NCBI RefSeq assembly: GCF_016900775.1
Contig: NZ_JACJKN010000001.1
Location: forward strand, 124,001-188,000
DNA length: 64,000 bases
Reading direction: 5' to 3'
From: Olsenella uli
Lineage (GTDB): Bacteria > Actinomycetota > Coriobacteriia > Coriobacteriales > Atopobiaceae
The notes beneath the pieces were generated by a model. The model was not told where the DNA came from. It was given only the letters and a program-made list of their open reading frames with translations, and made no database searches. The stretch's first letter is position 1; each line of letters opens with the position of its first letter. This document shows, piece after piece, positions 18,565 through 27,677 of this stretch. The position numbers were made by a program, and so were the translations under genes.

Positions 18565-19257
18565 ATGTTCGAAGGCGTGTCCTACTCCGTCCACATGGAC
18601 ATCGAGGGGTTCCGCGACCTCTTCCGCGCCCAGCAGATCCGCTACACCCGGAAGCTCGGGATTCTCTGTGCCGTGCTCTTTGGGCTCATGACCATCGCCT
18701 CCGTCTTCGCGTGTCTCTTTGCCCCTTCCGTCGAGATGGTCGGGGGCACGCTGCTCTTCGTGGCGCTTCTCGTGTTTGGTGTCGTGATGGCGGTGCGTCC
18801 GCCGCTTCTGCTCGCAACGCGCGCGGGCCTGGTGCGGAGGTGGTTTGCGCAGCGAGGTGCCGCCAGCGCGGGCGACGATTCGCTCGCGGAGCTCGTTGCC
18901 GACTATACGGTGACCCTCTCCGCGTTTGGCTTCACGGAGGCCTCGAGCACCGCAACGCTCAACATACCCTGGTTTGCCCTCGACGCTCGCCCGGTTGCGG
19001 GCGACAACGGGACCTACTTCGTGCTGGCAAAGGGCAAGGAGGCCTCTCTTGCCTACAACCTCATAGGAATCAACTGGGCCTTCCGCGACGAGGACGCCTC
19101 GGGCGTGCTCTTTCTCCCGCGCGAGCTTGTCGAGAAGAACCCGGGGCTCGTGGACGAGGCGTCCTCCGCGATCAAGGATGCCCGCCGGCACTACCTCGGT
19201 CGCGGAAAGCGGGCCATCGAGGACAAGCAGCTCGCCTCGTGGCTGGCGGCGAAGTAG
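18565..19257 (+). CDS. Two-helix membrane protein, YcxB-like
   Basis: A 230-residue protein of unknown role. It has an N-terminal soluble stretch, two adjacent transmembrane helices (about 27-50 and 55-75) and a cytoplasmic C-terminal domain of mixed strands, including AFGFTEASSTATLNIPWFAL. This layout matches YcxB-like proteins, whose function is unknown. The ATG at 18565 follows AAAGGGAGCC and comes after the hairpin at 18497-18546. A convincing terminator lies 170 nt downstream. The family call is tentative. Confidence 0.6.
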   Translation: MFEGVSYSVHMDIEGFRDLFRAQQIRYTRKLGILCAVLFGLMTIASVFACLFAPSVEMVGGTLLFVALLVFGVVMAVRPPLLLATRAGLVRRWFAQRGAASAGDDSLAELVADYTVTLSAFGFTEASSTATLNIPWFALDARPVAGDNGTYFVLAKGKEASLAYNLIGINWAFRDEDASGVLFLPRELVEKNPGLVDEASSAIKDARRHYLGRGKRAIEDKQLASWLAAK

Positions 19258-19427
19258 GAGGCCTCGTCTCGTGCCTACGGCGGTCTGCCGGGGCGGAGCG
19301 GGGGCGCACCATCGCCAGAGCGCCTGTTCTCGCCGGGCCGCCGCTTGAGCAGGCGCACTCCTCGGTGAACGGCGTCGTTTTTCTGAAACACTAACGTCAC
19401 AGAACGTCCACAACCGGTTAGAATGGA

Positions 19428-19453
19428 GGGGCGCCCCAAGGCGCCCCTTTTTT
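19428..19453 (+). terminator. Intrinsic terminator
   Basis: GGGGCGCC-CCAA-GGCGCCCC followed by six T residues: a textbook terminator for the membrane-protein transcript. It lies 41 nt before the lactate/malate dehydrogenase start. TTAGAAT at 19417-19423 directly before it looks like a -10 box but would place the start inside the stem. The stretch 19258-19427 shows nothing else. Confidence 0.85.
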
Positions 19454-19493
19454 GTGAGCAACGGCGCGCCGCGCCAGGACGATAGGAGCATCA

Positions 19494-20462
19494 ATGCACA
19501 CGGGCGACATCAGGACACGTAAGGCCGTCATCATCGGCGCGGGGCGCGTGGGCAGCCATGTGGCGCTCTGCCTCATGTTCCAGCACCTCGTGAACGAGAT
19601 CGTCTTTCTCGACGTCAACCGGGACGCCGCGCGCGCCCAGGCGCTCGACCTCGACGACCTGGCCTCCGGCCTCGGCGACTCCTTCACCATCCGCGTGGGC
19701 GACTACGCCGACTGCGCGGACGCCCACTTCGTGATCCTCACCGCCGGCCGCAGCCGCCGTCCCGGCGAGACGCGCCTCCAGATGCTCGACGGCACCATCA
19801 AGGTGCTCGACGGCATCGTGGGCCCGCTCAAGGAGTCCGGCTTCCACGGCATCCTGATCAGCGTCTCCAACCCGGCCGACATCGTGGTGGAGTACCTCTA
19901 CCGCAAGCTCGGCCTGCCGCGCAACCAGGTCTTTGGCACCGGCACCTCGCTCGACTCCGCGCGCCTGCGCCGCGTGCTCTCCGAGACCATCGACGTCTCC
20001 AGCCGCCAGATCCAGGCCTTCTGTATGGGCGAGCACGGCGACTCGATGTTCATCCCCACCTCGCGCATCTCCGTCGAGGGCATCGGCCTGCGCGAGTATC
20101 TGTCGCTGCGCGATGACGTGGTGGACACCATCGACTTTGCCGACATCATGCGCCGCGTGCGCGAGTCCGGCGCCGCCATCATCTCGGGCAAGGGCTGCAC
20201 CGAGTTCGGCATCGCCTCGGTGGTGGCCGCGCTCGTGACCTCCATCCTCCACAACGAGAAGCGCGTGGTGCCGCTCTCCGCCCACCTCGACGGCGAGTAC
20301 GGCGAGTCCGGCATCTCCGCCGGCGTGCCCTGCGTCATCGGCAGCACCGGTGTCGACTCCGTGCTGGAGATCGACCTCTCCTACGACGAGCGTCGCGCCA
20401 TGCGCAAGTCCTGCTCGATCATTCGCGACTACTGCGAGAAGGTCCTGCCCGAGCAGGAGTAG
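19494..20462 (+). CDS. L-lactate/malate dehydrogenase family protein with Arg at the specificity position
   Basis: NAD-dependent 2-hydroxyacid dehydrogenase of 322 residues. It has VIIGAGRVGSHVAL (13-26), FLDVNRDAA with the NAD-selecting Asp, SVSNPADIVVEYL, and the catalytic His in MGEHGDSMFIP. In lactate dehydrogenases the substrate loop carries Gln102 (for example ANQKPGETR). Here the aligned residue is Arg88 in AGRSRRPGETR, and Arg at this place is the malate dehydrogenase signature. The rest of the loop, GETR, is lactate-type. The substrate is therefore undecided between pyruvate and oxaloacetate. Single gene, ended by a class I palindrome. Confidence 0.85.
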   Translation: MHTGDIRTRKAVIIGAGRVGSHVALCLMFQHLVNEIVFLDVNRDAARAQALDLDDLASGLGDSFTIRVGDYADCADAHFVILTAGRSRRPGETRLQMLDGTIKVLDGIVGPLKESGFHGILISVSNPADIVVEYLYRKLGLPRNQVFGTGTSLDSARLRRVLSETIDVSSRQIQAFCMGEHGDSMFIPTSRISVEGIGLREYLSLRDDVVDTIDFADIMRRVRESGAAIISGKGCTEFGIASVVAALVTSILHNEKRVVPLSAHLDGEYGESGISAGVPCVIGSTGVDSVLEIDLSYDERRAMRKSCSIIRDYCEKVLPEQE

Positions 20463-20484
20463 CCGTCCCGCAGAGATCCGGGCA

Positions 20485-20545
20485 TGACAAAGGTGTCAGG
20501 GTCGTTTGTCAGGAAACCTGACAAACGACCCTGACACCTTTGTCA
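20485..20545. repeat. Class I palindrome, family P1, copy 2
   Basis: Perfect 29-bp arms (20485-20513 and 20517-20545) with an AAA loop. The core TGACAAAGGTGTCAGGGTC differs from other copies, with the matching change in the second arm. It begins 23 nt after the dehydrogenase stop. Confidence 0.9.
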
Positions 20546-20558
20546 AGTCACCCATAAC

Positions 20559-20588
20559 TTGCCGGGGGGGGTTCTCCTAGCGTAGAAT
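20559..20588 (+). promoter_or_regulatory. Promoter of the ABC exporter operon
   Basis: TTGCCG (20559-20564), 18 bp, TAGAAT (20583-20588). This is one of the better sigma-70-like promoters in the window and lies 39 nt before the ATPase start. Confidence 0.55.
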
Positions 20589-20626
20589 GGCGCACATGAC
20601 CGGCTGGCCCCAGAGACGGGAGACCC

Positions 20627-21406
20627 ATGATCAAGATTGACCACGTGTCAAAGTCCTACGACGGCGGCGCGACCACGGCCGTGCGCGACCTTTCCCTTGA
20701 GATTCGCTCAGGGGAGATCTTCGGCCTGCTCGGCCCCAACGGCGCAGGCAAGTCCACGCTGCTCAACATGCTCGCCGGCGTGCTCGCGCCCACCTCAGGC
20801 ACGATCGAGCTCGATGGCGTGAACGTGGCCACCGACCCGCTCGCCGCCAAGAGAAACCTCTGCTACGTGAGCGACTCGCCCGACCACCTGCTTCGCCTCA
20901 AGGGTCACGAGTTCCTGCGCTTCATCGCCGACGTCTACGAGGTGTCGGACGCCGTGCGGGCCCAGCGCATCGCCGAGCTCGCGCACGAGTACGGCATGGA
21001 GGGCGAGCTGGACAACCAGATCCAGTCCTACTCCCACGGCATGCGCCAGAAGATGATGATCATGGGCGCGCTGCTGCCCGACCCGGCCATCTGGATTCTC
21101 GACGAGCCGATGACCGGCCTCGACCCCAAGGCGTCGTGGCTGCTCAAGCAGTCCATGCGCCGCCATGCGGACGCGGGCAAGACCGTGCTCTTCTCCACGC
21201 ACGTGCTCGACGTGGCCGAGAAGGTCGTGGACCGCGTCGGCGTGATCGCGCACGGCGAGCTGCTCTTCGTGGGCACCGTCGACGAGATGCGCGAGCACTT
21301 CCGGTCCAACGGCTCGCTCGAGGAGATGTTCCTCGAGCTCACGTCTGACAACTCGCCGTTTGCACAGGGCGAGAAGGACGGCGCCGCCGCAGGGGAGGCG
21401 CGGTAA
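20627..21406 (+). CDS. ABC transporter ATP-binding protein
   Basis: A 259-residue ATPase that would energise export with the permease encoded next. Walker A is GLLGPNGAGKST (about 34-45), the signature is SYSHGMRQKMMIMGALL, and Walker B is IWILDEPMTGLDP. It is close to the NatA/CcmA-type ATPases of ABC-2 exporters. Its TAA stop overlaps the permease ATG by one base (TAATG), indicating coupling. The substrate is unknown; drugs, lipids or peptides are all possible. Confidence 0.9.
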   Translation: MIKIDHVSKSYDGGATTAVRDLSLEIRSGEIFGLLGPNGAGKSTLLNMLAGVLAPTSGTIELDGVNVATDPLAAKRNLCYVSDSPDHLLRLKGHEFLRFIADVYEVSDAVRAQRIAELAHEYGMEGELDNQIQSYSHGMRQKMMIMGALLPDPAIWILDEPMTGLDPKASWLLKQSMRRHADAGKTVLFSTHVLDVAEKVVDRVGVIAHGELLFVGTVDEMREHFRSNGSLEEMFLELTSDNSPFAQGEKDGAAAGEAR

Positions 21407-23196
21407 TGGCGCGCGCGGCGGCCCAGGGCCTCTCCTGGCGGCAGTTCCGCGTGATGCTGCGCGTCATCATGCGCGGCGAGCAGCACCTGGACAGCACGGG
21501 CATGGGCCTCGGCGGCGACGGCGAGTCGCGCAAGGGGCTCTGGGGGTCGCTCGGCGCGGGTGCGCGCAAGGTGGCGATGGGCTTCCTGTTTTTGCTCCTT
21601 GCGGCGATGTTCTTCATGATGGGCTTCATGCTGGGGGAGGTGGGCACCACGCCCTACGTGGCGTTTAGCCTCTGCGTGGTATGCCTTGTGGGCCTCACGC
21701 TGCTCACTGGCCTCTATCAGGCCGTGAACATCCTCTACTTTGTGCGCGACCTCGGCTACTACCTCACGCTTCCCGTCTCGGCCACCACGATCATGTGGGC
21801 CAAGCTCGCGCACTTCCTGGGGATGTCGATCATCGGCGACCTCATTCTTCTGCCGGTGGGGCTGGGGTGCCTGCTGTCCGCAGGGGCCGGGCCCGGGGCG
21901 TGGGTGGCCATGACGCTGGCGTTTGTGCTGTGCGCCGTGGCGGTCAACCTGGCGCTCGTGATCGTCTGCGTGCCCATCATGCGCTTCTCGCGCCTGGCGC
22001 ACGACAAGGACCGCTTCTCCCGCGTCTTTGGCGGCATCATCATCGTACTCGTGCTCGTCATTGGCGTGGGGAGCCAGTTTGCGCTCCAGGGCGACGGCCT
22101 GGCCTCGCTCGCCTCGGGCTCGGAGCAGCTGCTCTCGGGTGGCGCCCCTGCGGTCGTGATGGGCCTTCTGTGCCCGCCGTCGCTCTTCGCGCGGCTTGTC
22201 GTTTCGGGAGACGCGCTCGTGGCGGCAGGCGGGCTTCTCGCCATGCTCGCGAGCGTGGCCGTCTATGCCGCCGTGCTCTCCGCCGTCTCCCGGCGCTGGT
22301 ACTTCGAGGGCGTGCAGGCGCTCCAGGGCGCGGGCGGCAAGCGCGGCCGCCGCGTCGAGGGGGCGGAGCTCTCGCAGGTCACGCGCACGCGGGGCGCGCT
22401 CGCGGCGAACCTCAGCCGCGACTGGAAGATGATGGTGCGCGTGCCGGTGTTCTTCAACCAGTTTGTCCTGAGCTCGCTGCTCATGCCGCTCTACTTCATC
22501 GCCATCATCGTGGTGAGCGGCGTCGTGGGCGTCTCGCAGGCGTCTGACGCCGGCTTGGACCCGGCGGCGCTGCTCGGGATGGCGCGCGAGCTCACGAGCC
22601 TTCTGGCCCTCGACAGCCCCGCGCTCGTGTGGTGCGCGGTGGTCGTGCTCGTCTTTGGCCTTTTCCTGGGCTTCTCGTCCTACTCGTTCACGATGGGCGT
22701 GAGCCGCGACGGCGAGGACTTCTTCTTCATGCGCGGCCTGCCCATGAACTGGAGCGCGTATCTGGCCGCCAAGTTCGTGGCGCCGTTCGCGCTCTCCTCG
22801 GTGCCGATGCTCGTCCTCTTTGTGATTGCCATCGTGGCGCTGGGCGTGCCCGCGGCGTCGGGGGCATATCTCATCCTGGTCTACCTCGGCGCGACGATCT
22901 CCCTGGGCCTTCTCTCGCTTGGGCTGGGGGCGCTCTTCCCGCGGCTCACGTGGGATAACGAGGCGCAGCTCGTCAAGGGCGGCGGCGCCACGCTGATGGT
23001 GTTTGCCGGGCTCGTCATTGGTGCGGTCGTGATGGCGCTGCCCGCGCTCGCGCTTCTGGGCTGCGTGCTCTGGGGCGCGTTCGCGGCGCCTGTGGCGCTC
23101 GGCCTTGCGCTGGCGATCTTTGTGCTCGAGTGCGCGGCCCTCGCGTGGTGGGTGCTCGGTCCCTGCGCGCGGAGCCTCTCCCGTCGCGAGCGCTAG
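21406..23196 (+). CDS. ABC exporter permease (ABC-2 like)
   Basis: A 596-residue integral membrane protein with roughly a dozen hydrophobic segments in two clusters, separated by a soluble stretch with a GRRVEGAELSQVTRTRG-like region (about 310-330). The size and layout resemble the large permeases paired with a single ATPase in Firmicutes and Actinobacteria. It forms a two-gene operon with the ATPase. No substrate-binding protein is encoded, consistent with export. The stop is followed by a class I palindrome shared with the convergent asparaginase gene. Confidence 0.8.
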   Translation: MARAAAQGLSWRQFRVMLRVIMRGEQHLDSTGMGLGGDGESRKGLWGSLGAGARKVAMGFLFLLLAAMFFMMGFMLGEVGTTPYVAFSLCVVCLVGLTLLTGLYQAVNILYFVRDLGYYLTLPVSATTIMWAKLAHFLGMSIIGDLILLPVGLGCLLSAGAGPGAWVAMTLAFVLCAVAVNLALVIVCVPIMRFSRLAHDKDRFSRVFGGIIIVLVLVIGVGSQFALQGDGLASLASGSEQLLSGGAPAVVMGLLCPPSLFARLVVSGDALVAAGGLLAMLASVAVYAAVLSAVSRRWYFEGVQALQGAGGKRGRRVEGAELSQVTRTRGALAANLSRDWKMMVRVPVFFNQFVLSSLLMPLYFIAIIVVSGVVGVSQASDAGLDPAALLGMARELTSLLALDSPALVWCAVVVLVFGLFLGFSSYSFTMGVSRDGEDFFFMRGLPMNWSAYLAAKFVAPFALSSVPMLVLFVIAIVALGVPAASGAYLILVYLGATISLGLLSLGLGALFPRLTWDNEAQLVKGGGATLMVFAGLVIGAVVMALPALALLGCVLWGAFAAPVALGLALAIFVLECAALAWWVLGPCARSLSRRER

Positions 23197-23211
23197 CCGC
23201 GGCCGCCGGAC

Positions 23212-23286
23212 AAAGGCTGACAAAGGTGACAGGGTCGTTTGTCATGAAAAACATGACAAACGACCCTGTCACCTTTGTCAGCCTTT
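23212..23286. repeat. Class I palindrome, family P1, copy 3
   Basis: Perfect 35-bp arms (23212-23246 and 23252-23286). The right arm runs into the asparaginase gene and supplies its last codons and TGA stop (23278-23280). Confidence 0.9.
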
Positions 23287-24291
23287 TGGCATGCGATCGT
23301 GGTTGATCTCTTGGTAGAAGAGGCGCGAGAGCTCTGCGGGGTCATGGGTCTGGCCAAGCGCCCACATCGTCTTGGCGACGAGCGCCTCGGTGGTCATGTC
23401 ATCGCCCTTGAGGATTCCGTCCTTCTCCGCGTACGCATGACCGACCTCGTAGACGCCGAGGTCAAGGCCCTCCTCCGGCACCTGCGTCGTGACCACGAGG
23501 GCGCGGCCGGAGTCGACCCAGTCGAAGATCGCCCGCTGGTAGGACTCGTCGTACGCCGGGATGCCGCCAATGCCGAAGGTCTCGAGGATGATGGCGTCAT
23601 AGTCAGGCTTGAGGAGGGCGAAGATCGTGGGCTTGAGCTCCGGGGTGAGCTTGAGCACGATGACGCGCTCGTCGAGGGCGTCGTAGAAGCGCGGGCGGTG
23701 GTGGCCTGCGGGCGCGGGTGCCATGCCTGCTGGGCGCACGATGCCATTGCCGCGGATGTAGGCGAGTGACGGGTAGTTCATGCTCGAGAAGGCGTTGAAG
23801 CTCATGGTCCGCTGCTTGCGTGCGCGGGTCCCGCAGATGACCTTGCCGCCAAAGACCACGCTCACGTCGTGGGACGCCGGGTCGCAGGCGTACAGGACGC
23901 TCTGGTAGAGGTTGAGCTTGGCGTCGGTGAAGGGGTTGGCCATCGGCTGCTGGGAGCCCGTGAGCACGATGGGCTTCTCGCTGTCCTGGATGAGGTAGGA
24001 GAGCGCGGCGGCGGTGTAGGCCATGGTGTCCGTGCCGTGGAGGATCACGAAGCCGTCGTATGCGTCGTAGGCGCGGCGCACCTCGCGCGCTATGCACAGC
24101 CAGTCGCGCGGACGCATGTTGGTGCTGTCGATGTTCATGGGCTGGACGAAGTCCAGCTCGCAGAGGGTGTCGAGCAGGGGGACCTGCCGGGCGAGCTCGG
24201 GCCCGGTCATCGTGGGGGCGAGCCCGGAGCCGTCCTCGGTCGAGGCGATGGTGCCGCCGGTCGCGATGAGGAGCACGCGCCTCTTGCTCAC
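23278..24291 (-). CDS. ansA: L-asparaginase, type I (cytoplasmic)
   Basis: Hydrolyses asparagine to aspartate and ammonia. It has 337 residues and no signal peptide, which fits the cytoplasmic type I enzyme. The two catalytic threonine motifs are TGGTIAS (11-17, Thr14) and HGTDTMAY (85-92, Thr87-Asp88). The TGSQQPMANPFTDAKLN region also matches type I. Its ATG overlaps the stop of the upstream HAD gene (ATGA). The extreme C-terminus, MPKG, is encoded inside a repeat palindrome, so the protein end may have been reset by repeat insertion. Confidence 0.95.
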   Translation of the reverse strand: MSKRRVLLIATGGTIASTEDGSGLAPTMTGPELARQVPLLDTLCELDFVQPMNIDSTNMRPRDWLCIAREVRRAYDAYDGFVILHGTDTMAYTAAALSYLIQDSEKPIVLTGSQQPMANPFTDAKLNLYQSVLYACDPASHDVSVVFGGKVICGTRARKQRTMSFNAFSSMNYPSLAYIRGNGIVRPAGMAPAPAGHHRPRFYDALDERVIVLKLTPELKPTIFALLKPDYDAIILETFGIGGIPAYDESYQRAIFDWVDSGRALVVTTQVPEEGLDLGVYEVGHAYAEKDGILKGDDMTTEALVAKTMWALGQTHDPAELSRLFYQEINHDRMPKG

Positions 24292-25136
24292 GCGCGCTCG
24301 CCTCCTCGGGCGTCGCCCGCGCCCAGCAGGAAGCGGCGGATGGCCTCGGCCACGCCGCCGTGGTCGTTGTCGGCGACGGTCACGGCCGCCGCGGCGCGCG
24401 CGTTCTCGTTGGCGTTGCCCATCGCCACGCCGAGGCCCGCGTCGCGCAGCATCGGCAGGTCGTTGTCGGCGTCGCCGATCGCGATCGTCGCCTCGCGCGG
24501 GATGCCGAGCAGCTCGGCGAGCTCGAGCATGCCCGTGCCCTTGTTGACGCCGATGGGGGAGAGCTCCAGGCTCGCCTCGTCGGAGTAGGCGAGCTCGAGC
24601 GGGGCGCTCTCGAGCCGCTCGCGCACCCGCGCGCGCGCCTCGGGGGTGCGGAAGTGCAGGTTGAACTTCTGTACGGGGAACGACGGCTCGCGCAGGCGCC
24701 GCTCGAAGCCCTCCATGGGCGTGCCCGTCTTTGCGTAGAGCGGCACGTAGATGCCCATGTAGTAGTCGGGCATGCGCTCGACCATGTCGGACTCGAAGTA
24801 GAAGCCGGGGCCGGAGAACGCCTCGCAGATGTAGTCCTCGCCCTCGGAGGCCTCGAGCGCCAGGTCGAGAAGGGCGTGGTCGAGCGTGGTCTCGCGCAGG
24901 AGGCGCCGCTCGTGGAGGTCGTAGATCGCCGAGCCGCTTCCGCAGATCGCGTAGCGGACTCGGGTGAAGTCGTCACGGTCCATCTCGATCATGACCGGGC
25001 AGCGCCCCGAGCAGATGGCGATCTGACGGCCCGCGTCGAGCGCCTCCTCGATCGCCTCGGTCGAGGAGGGCAGCACGCGCTTGGAGCTGTCAAGCAGCGT
25101 CCCGTCCATGTCTATTGCCATGAGCTGGTATTCCAC
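24288..25136 (-). CDS. HAD-superfamily phosphatase (Cof type), paralogue 1
   Basis: A Cof-type sugar-phosphate or nucleotide phosphatase of 282 residues. The motif I aspartates are D9 and D11 in AIDMDGTLLD. Motif II Ser lies in AICSGR, the Lys is in GVNKGTGM, and motif IV is GDADNDLPML. The cap domain sits in the middle. I place the start at GTG 25136, which has AAGGAGGAGG just upstream; the longer reading frame before it lacks similarity. The next gene upstream is a close paralogue, so this is a local duplication. Coupled by ATGA to ansA. The substrate cannot be told. Confidence 0.85.
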   Translation of the reverse strand: MEYQLMAIDMDGTLLDSSKRVLPSSTEAIEEALDAGRQIAICSGRCPVMIEMDRDDFTRVRYAICGSGSAIYDLHERRLLRETTLDHALLDLALEASEGEDYICEAFSGPGFYFESDMVERMPDYYMGIYVPLYAKTGTPMEGFERRLREPSFPVQKFNLHFRTPEARARVRERLESAPLELAYSDEASLELSPIGVNKGTGMLELAELLGIPREATIAIGDADNDLPMLRDAGLGVAMGNANENARAAAAVTVADNDHGGVAEAIRRFLLGAGDARGGERA

Positions 25137-25280
25137 GGGTCCTCCTCCTTGTGGCGTCGCCTGCGGCAACAGGATAGCGGGCGGCGCGCCGTCGTGGCGG
25201 CCGCGTCGCGCGATACCGCACAACTCCCCAATTCTGCCGCGCACGCCTCTCCCTGAGGGGCCTGTGCGGCATCCGGGCTC

Positions 25281-26108
25281 CTAGTGCGCGCTACCCAGCA
25301 GGTAGGTGCGAATCGCCTCGGCGACGCCGCCGTGGTCGTTGTCGGCCACCACGACGTCGGCCGCCGTCCGAACGCGCTCGTTGGCGTTGCCCATCGCCAC
25401 GCCGAGGCCCGCGTCGCGCAGCATCGGCAGGTCGTTGTCGGCGTCGCCCACGGCCATCGTCGCCTCGCGCGGCACGCCGAGGAGCTCCGCGAGGGCGAGC
25501 ATGCCGGTGCCCTTGTTCGCCTCCGTGGGGGAGAACTCGAGGCTCGCCGTCTCGAAGTCCACGAGGCCGAGCCCCAGGTCGCTCACGAGCGCGCGGACGC
25601 GCTCGCGGGTGGCCTCGTCGCGGAAGTGGACGTTGATCTTCTGGACGTGGGTCCGCGGGTCGCGGAGAAGCGCGCGCATGTCCTCGGCGGGACGGCCGGC
25701 GCGCCGGTAGGACTCGACGTAGACCCCGAGCCCGAAGCCGGGCATGCGCTCGAGGGCGTCGCTCTCGAAGAGGAAGGAGCTGCCCACGAACGGCTCGAGG
25801 AGGCAGTCGGTGCCCTCGCAGGCGTCGAGGATGCGGACGAGCGCGTCGTGGTCGAGGCGCGTCTCCCAGAGCAGCCTGCGCTCGTCGAGGTCATAGAGGC
25901 TCGTCCCGCTCCCGCAGATCGCGTAGCGGATGCCGGCGAGCTCGTCGCGGCTGACCTCCACCATGGCCGGGCAGCGGCCCGAGCAGATTGCCACGTGCCT
26001 CCCGGCGGCGAGCGCCTCCTCGATCGCCTCGGTCGAGGACGGCAGCACGCGCTTGGCGCCGTCGAGCAGCGTCCCGTCCATGTCGAGGGCAATGAGCTGG
26101 TAGGCCAT
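25281..26108 (-). CDS. HAD-superfamily phosphatase (Cof type), paralogue 2
   Basis: A 275-residue paralogue of the neighbouring HAD protein. The stretches VLPSSTEAIEEAL, RYAICGSG, NKGTGML and GDADNDLPMLRDAGLG are nearly identical in both; the cap domain between them has diverged. All four HAD motifs are intact (D9, D11, AICSGR, the Lys of ANKGTGM, GDADND). The ATG is at 26108, six bases from the DUF1846 stop, so it is probably co-transcribed with it. The 144-bp gap between the two HAD genes shows no clear promoter. Confidence 0.85.
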   Translation of the reverse strand: MAYQLIALDMDGTLLDGAKRVLPSSTEAIEEALAAGRHVAICSGRCPAMVEVSRDELAGIRYAICGSGTSLYDLDERRLLWETRLDHDALVRILDACEGTDCLLEPFVGSSFLFESDALERMPGFGLGVYVESYRRAGRPAEDMRALLRDPRTHVQKINVHFRDEATRERVRALVSDLGLGLVDFETASLEFSPTEANKGTGMLALAELLGVPREATMAVGDADNDLPMLRDAGLGVAMGNANERVRTAADVVVADNDHGGVAEAIRTYLLGSAH

Positions 26109-26113
26109 GGCGT

Positions 26114-27595
26114 CTAGCGGTGGTAGTAGCCGTGGCGCTCGTACTTGGGCTCGCAGCAGACGTTGATGCCGAGGTTGCGGTAGGTGCTCTTGTCTGCCTC
26201 CGAGATGATGACCGAGAAGTAGGCGTCGCAGCCGGCGAGCTGGTCGAGCGCGTCGACGGCCTCCCCGGCCTGGGGGTTGGTGGCGGAGGAGAGCGACAGG
26301 GCGATGAGCATCTCGTCGGAGTGCAGGCGCGGGTTGCGGCTGCGCAGGTGCTCGGTCTTGAGGTGGCAGATCGGCGCGAGCGCCTCGGAGCTCACGACGT
26401 AGGTCTGCTTGGGGATGCCCGCCATGTGCTTCGCCGCGTTGAGCAGAAGCGACGCTGCGGCACCCATGAGGTCGGAGGTCTTCCCGGTCACGAGCGTGCC
26501 GTCGGGGAGCACCATGGCTGCGGCGGGGCCGCCTGTGTCCTCCTCCTTGGCGAGCGCAGCCTGGTGGGCGGGGGAGTAGTCGCAGGTGACGTCGGTCTGG
26601 CGCATGAGCAGCTCGATCTTGTCGAGCGCCTCGGTGCCCTCGCCGGTGCGGCGCAGCTCCTCCGCCGCCGTGAACCAGCGGCGCACGATCTCGTTCTTGG
26701 CCGCCTCGCGGCAGGCCTCGTCGTCGGAGATGCACAGGCCCACCATGTTGACGCCCATGTCGGTGGGAGACTGGTAGGGGCTCTCGCCGGCGATCTTCTC
26801 CATCATGGCCTTGAGGACGGGGAAGGTCTCGACGTCGCGGTTGTAGTTGACGGTGACCTCGCCGTAGGCCTCGAGGTGCCACGGGTCGATGATGTTGCGG
26901 TCGTCGAGGTCGGCCGTGGCCGCCTCGTAGGCGACGTTCACAGGGTGCTTGAGCGGCAGGTTCCAGACTGGGAACGTCTCGTACTTGGCGTAGCCGGCGG
27001 CAATCCCGCGCTTGTTCTCGTGGTAGAGCTGCGAGAGGCAGGTGGCGAGCTTGCCCGAGCCGGGGCCGGGGGCGGTCACCACCACGAGCGGGCGGCTCGT
27101 CTCGATGTAGTCGTTCTTGCCGAAGCCCTCGTCGGAGACGATGTGGTTGACGTCTGAGGGGTAGCCGTCGATGAGGTAGTGGCGCCACACCGAGACGCCC
27201 ATGCCCTCAAGGCGGCGCTGGAAGGCCTCGGCGTGCGGCTGCCCGGTGAAGTGGGTGATGCAGATGCCGCCCACCATGAGCCCGCGCGAGCGGAACGAGT
27301 CCATGAGGCGCAGCGCGTCCTCCTCGTAGGTGATGCCGATGTCGGAGCGGCGCTTGGCGTTCTCGATGTTGTCGGCGTTGATGACGATGATCGCCTCGAC
27401 GTCCTCCTTGAGGCTCTCGAGCATGCGGATCTTGGAGTCGGGCTCAAAGCCCGGAAGGACGCGGCTCGCGTGGTAGTCGTCAAAGAGCTTGCCACCAAAC
27501 TCCAGGTAGAGCTTGCCTCCGAACTGCCCGATGCGCTTGCGAATCTTCTCCGCCTGAAGCGAGATGTACTTGTCGTTGTCAAATCCTATGCGCAT
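26114..27595 (-). CDS. DUF1846 family protein
   Basis: A 493-residue cytoplasmic protein of the DUF1846 (COG4868) family, which is about this length. The start MRIGFDNDKYISLQAEKIR at 27595 is the usual family N-terminus; an upstream in-frame ATG would add unrelated residues. Recognisable stretches are GGKLYLEFGGKLFDDYHASRV, VVTAPGPGSGKLATCLSQLY with a P-loop-like GPGSGK, and a Pro/Gly-rich central part. Structures in this family suggest nucleotide binding, but no reaction is established. It leads the run DUF1846-HAD-HAD-asparaginase on the minus strand. Confidence 0.85.
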   Translation of the reverse strand: MRIGFDNDKYISLQAEKIRKRIGQFGGKLYLEFGGKLFDDYHASRVLPGFEPDSKIRMLESLKEDVEAIIVINADNIENAKRRSDIGITYEEDALRLMDSFRSRGLMVGGICITHFTGQPHAEAFQRRLEGMGVSVWRHYLIDGYPSDVNHIVSDEGFGKNDYIETSRPLVVVTAPGPGSGKLATCLSQLYHENKRGIAAGYAKYETFPVWNLPLKHPVNVAYEAATADLDDRNIIDPWHLEAYGEVTVNYNRDVETFPVLKAMMEKIAGESPYQSPTDMGVNMVGLCISDDEACREAAKNEIVRRWFTAAEELRRTGEGTEALDKIELLMRQTDVTCDYSPAHQAALAKEEDTGGPAAAMVLPDGTLVTGKTSDLMGAAASLLLNAAKHMAGIPKQTYVVSSEALAPICHLKTEHLRSRNPRLHSDEMLIALSLSSATNPQAGEAVDALDQLAGCDAYFSVIISEADKSTYRNLGINVCCEPKYERHGYYHR

Positions 27596-27677
27596 CTGCG
27601 GGGGTCCTCTCTGCTCTTCTGGGCGGTGAGCCAATCAGAAAGGGTAACACGCCTTACCCGCGCCCCCGTCTCAGAAC

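Noticed and set aside
19417-19453. Promoter plus attenuator before the lactate/malate dehydrogenase gene
   Set aside because: The TAGAAT box would start transcription inside the stem at 19428, so a leader-attenuator model does not work. The structure is better read as the terminator of the upstream gene.
21028-23223. 731-codon frame opposite the ABC permease
   Set aside because: Arg/His-rich shadow of a membrane protein gene, with no recognisable domain.
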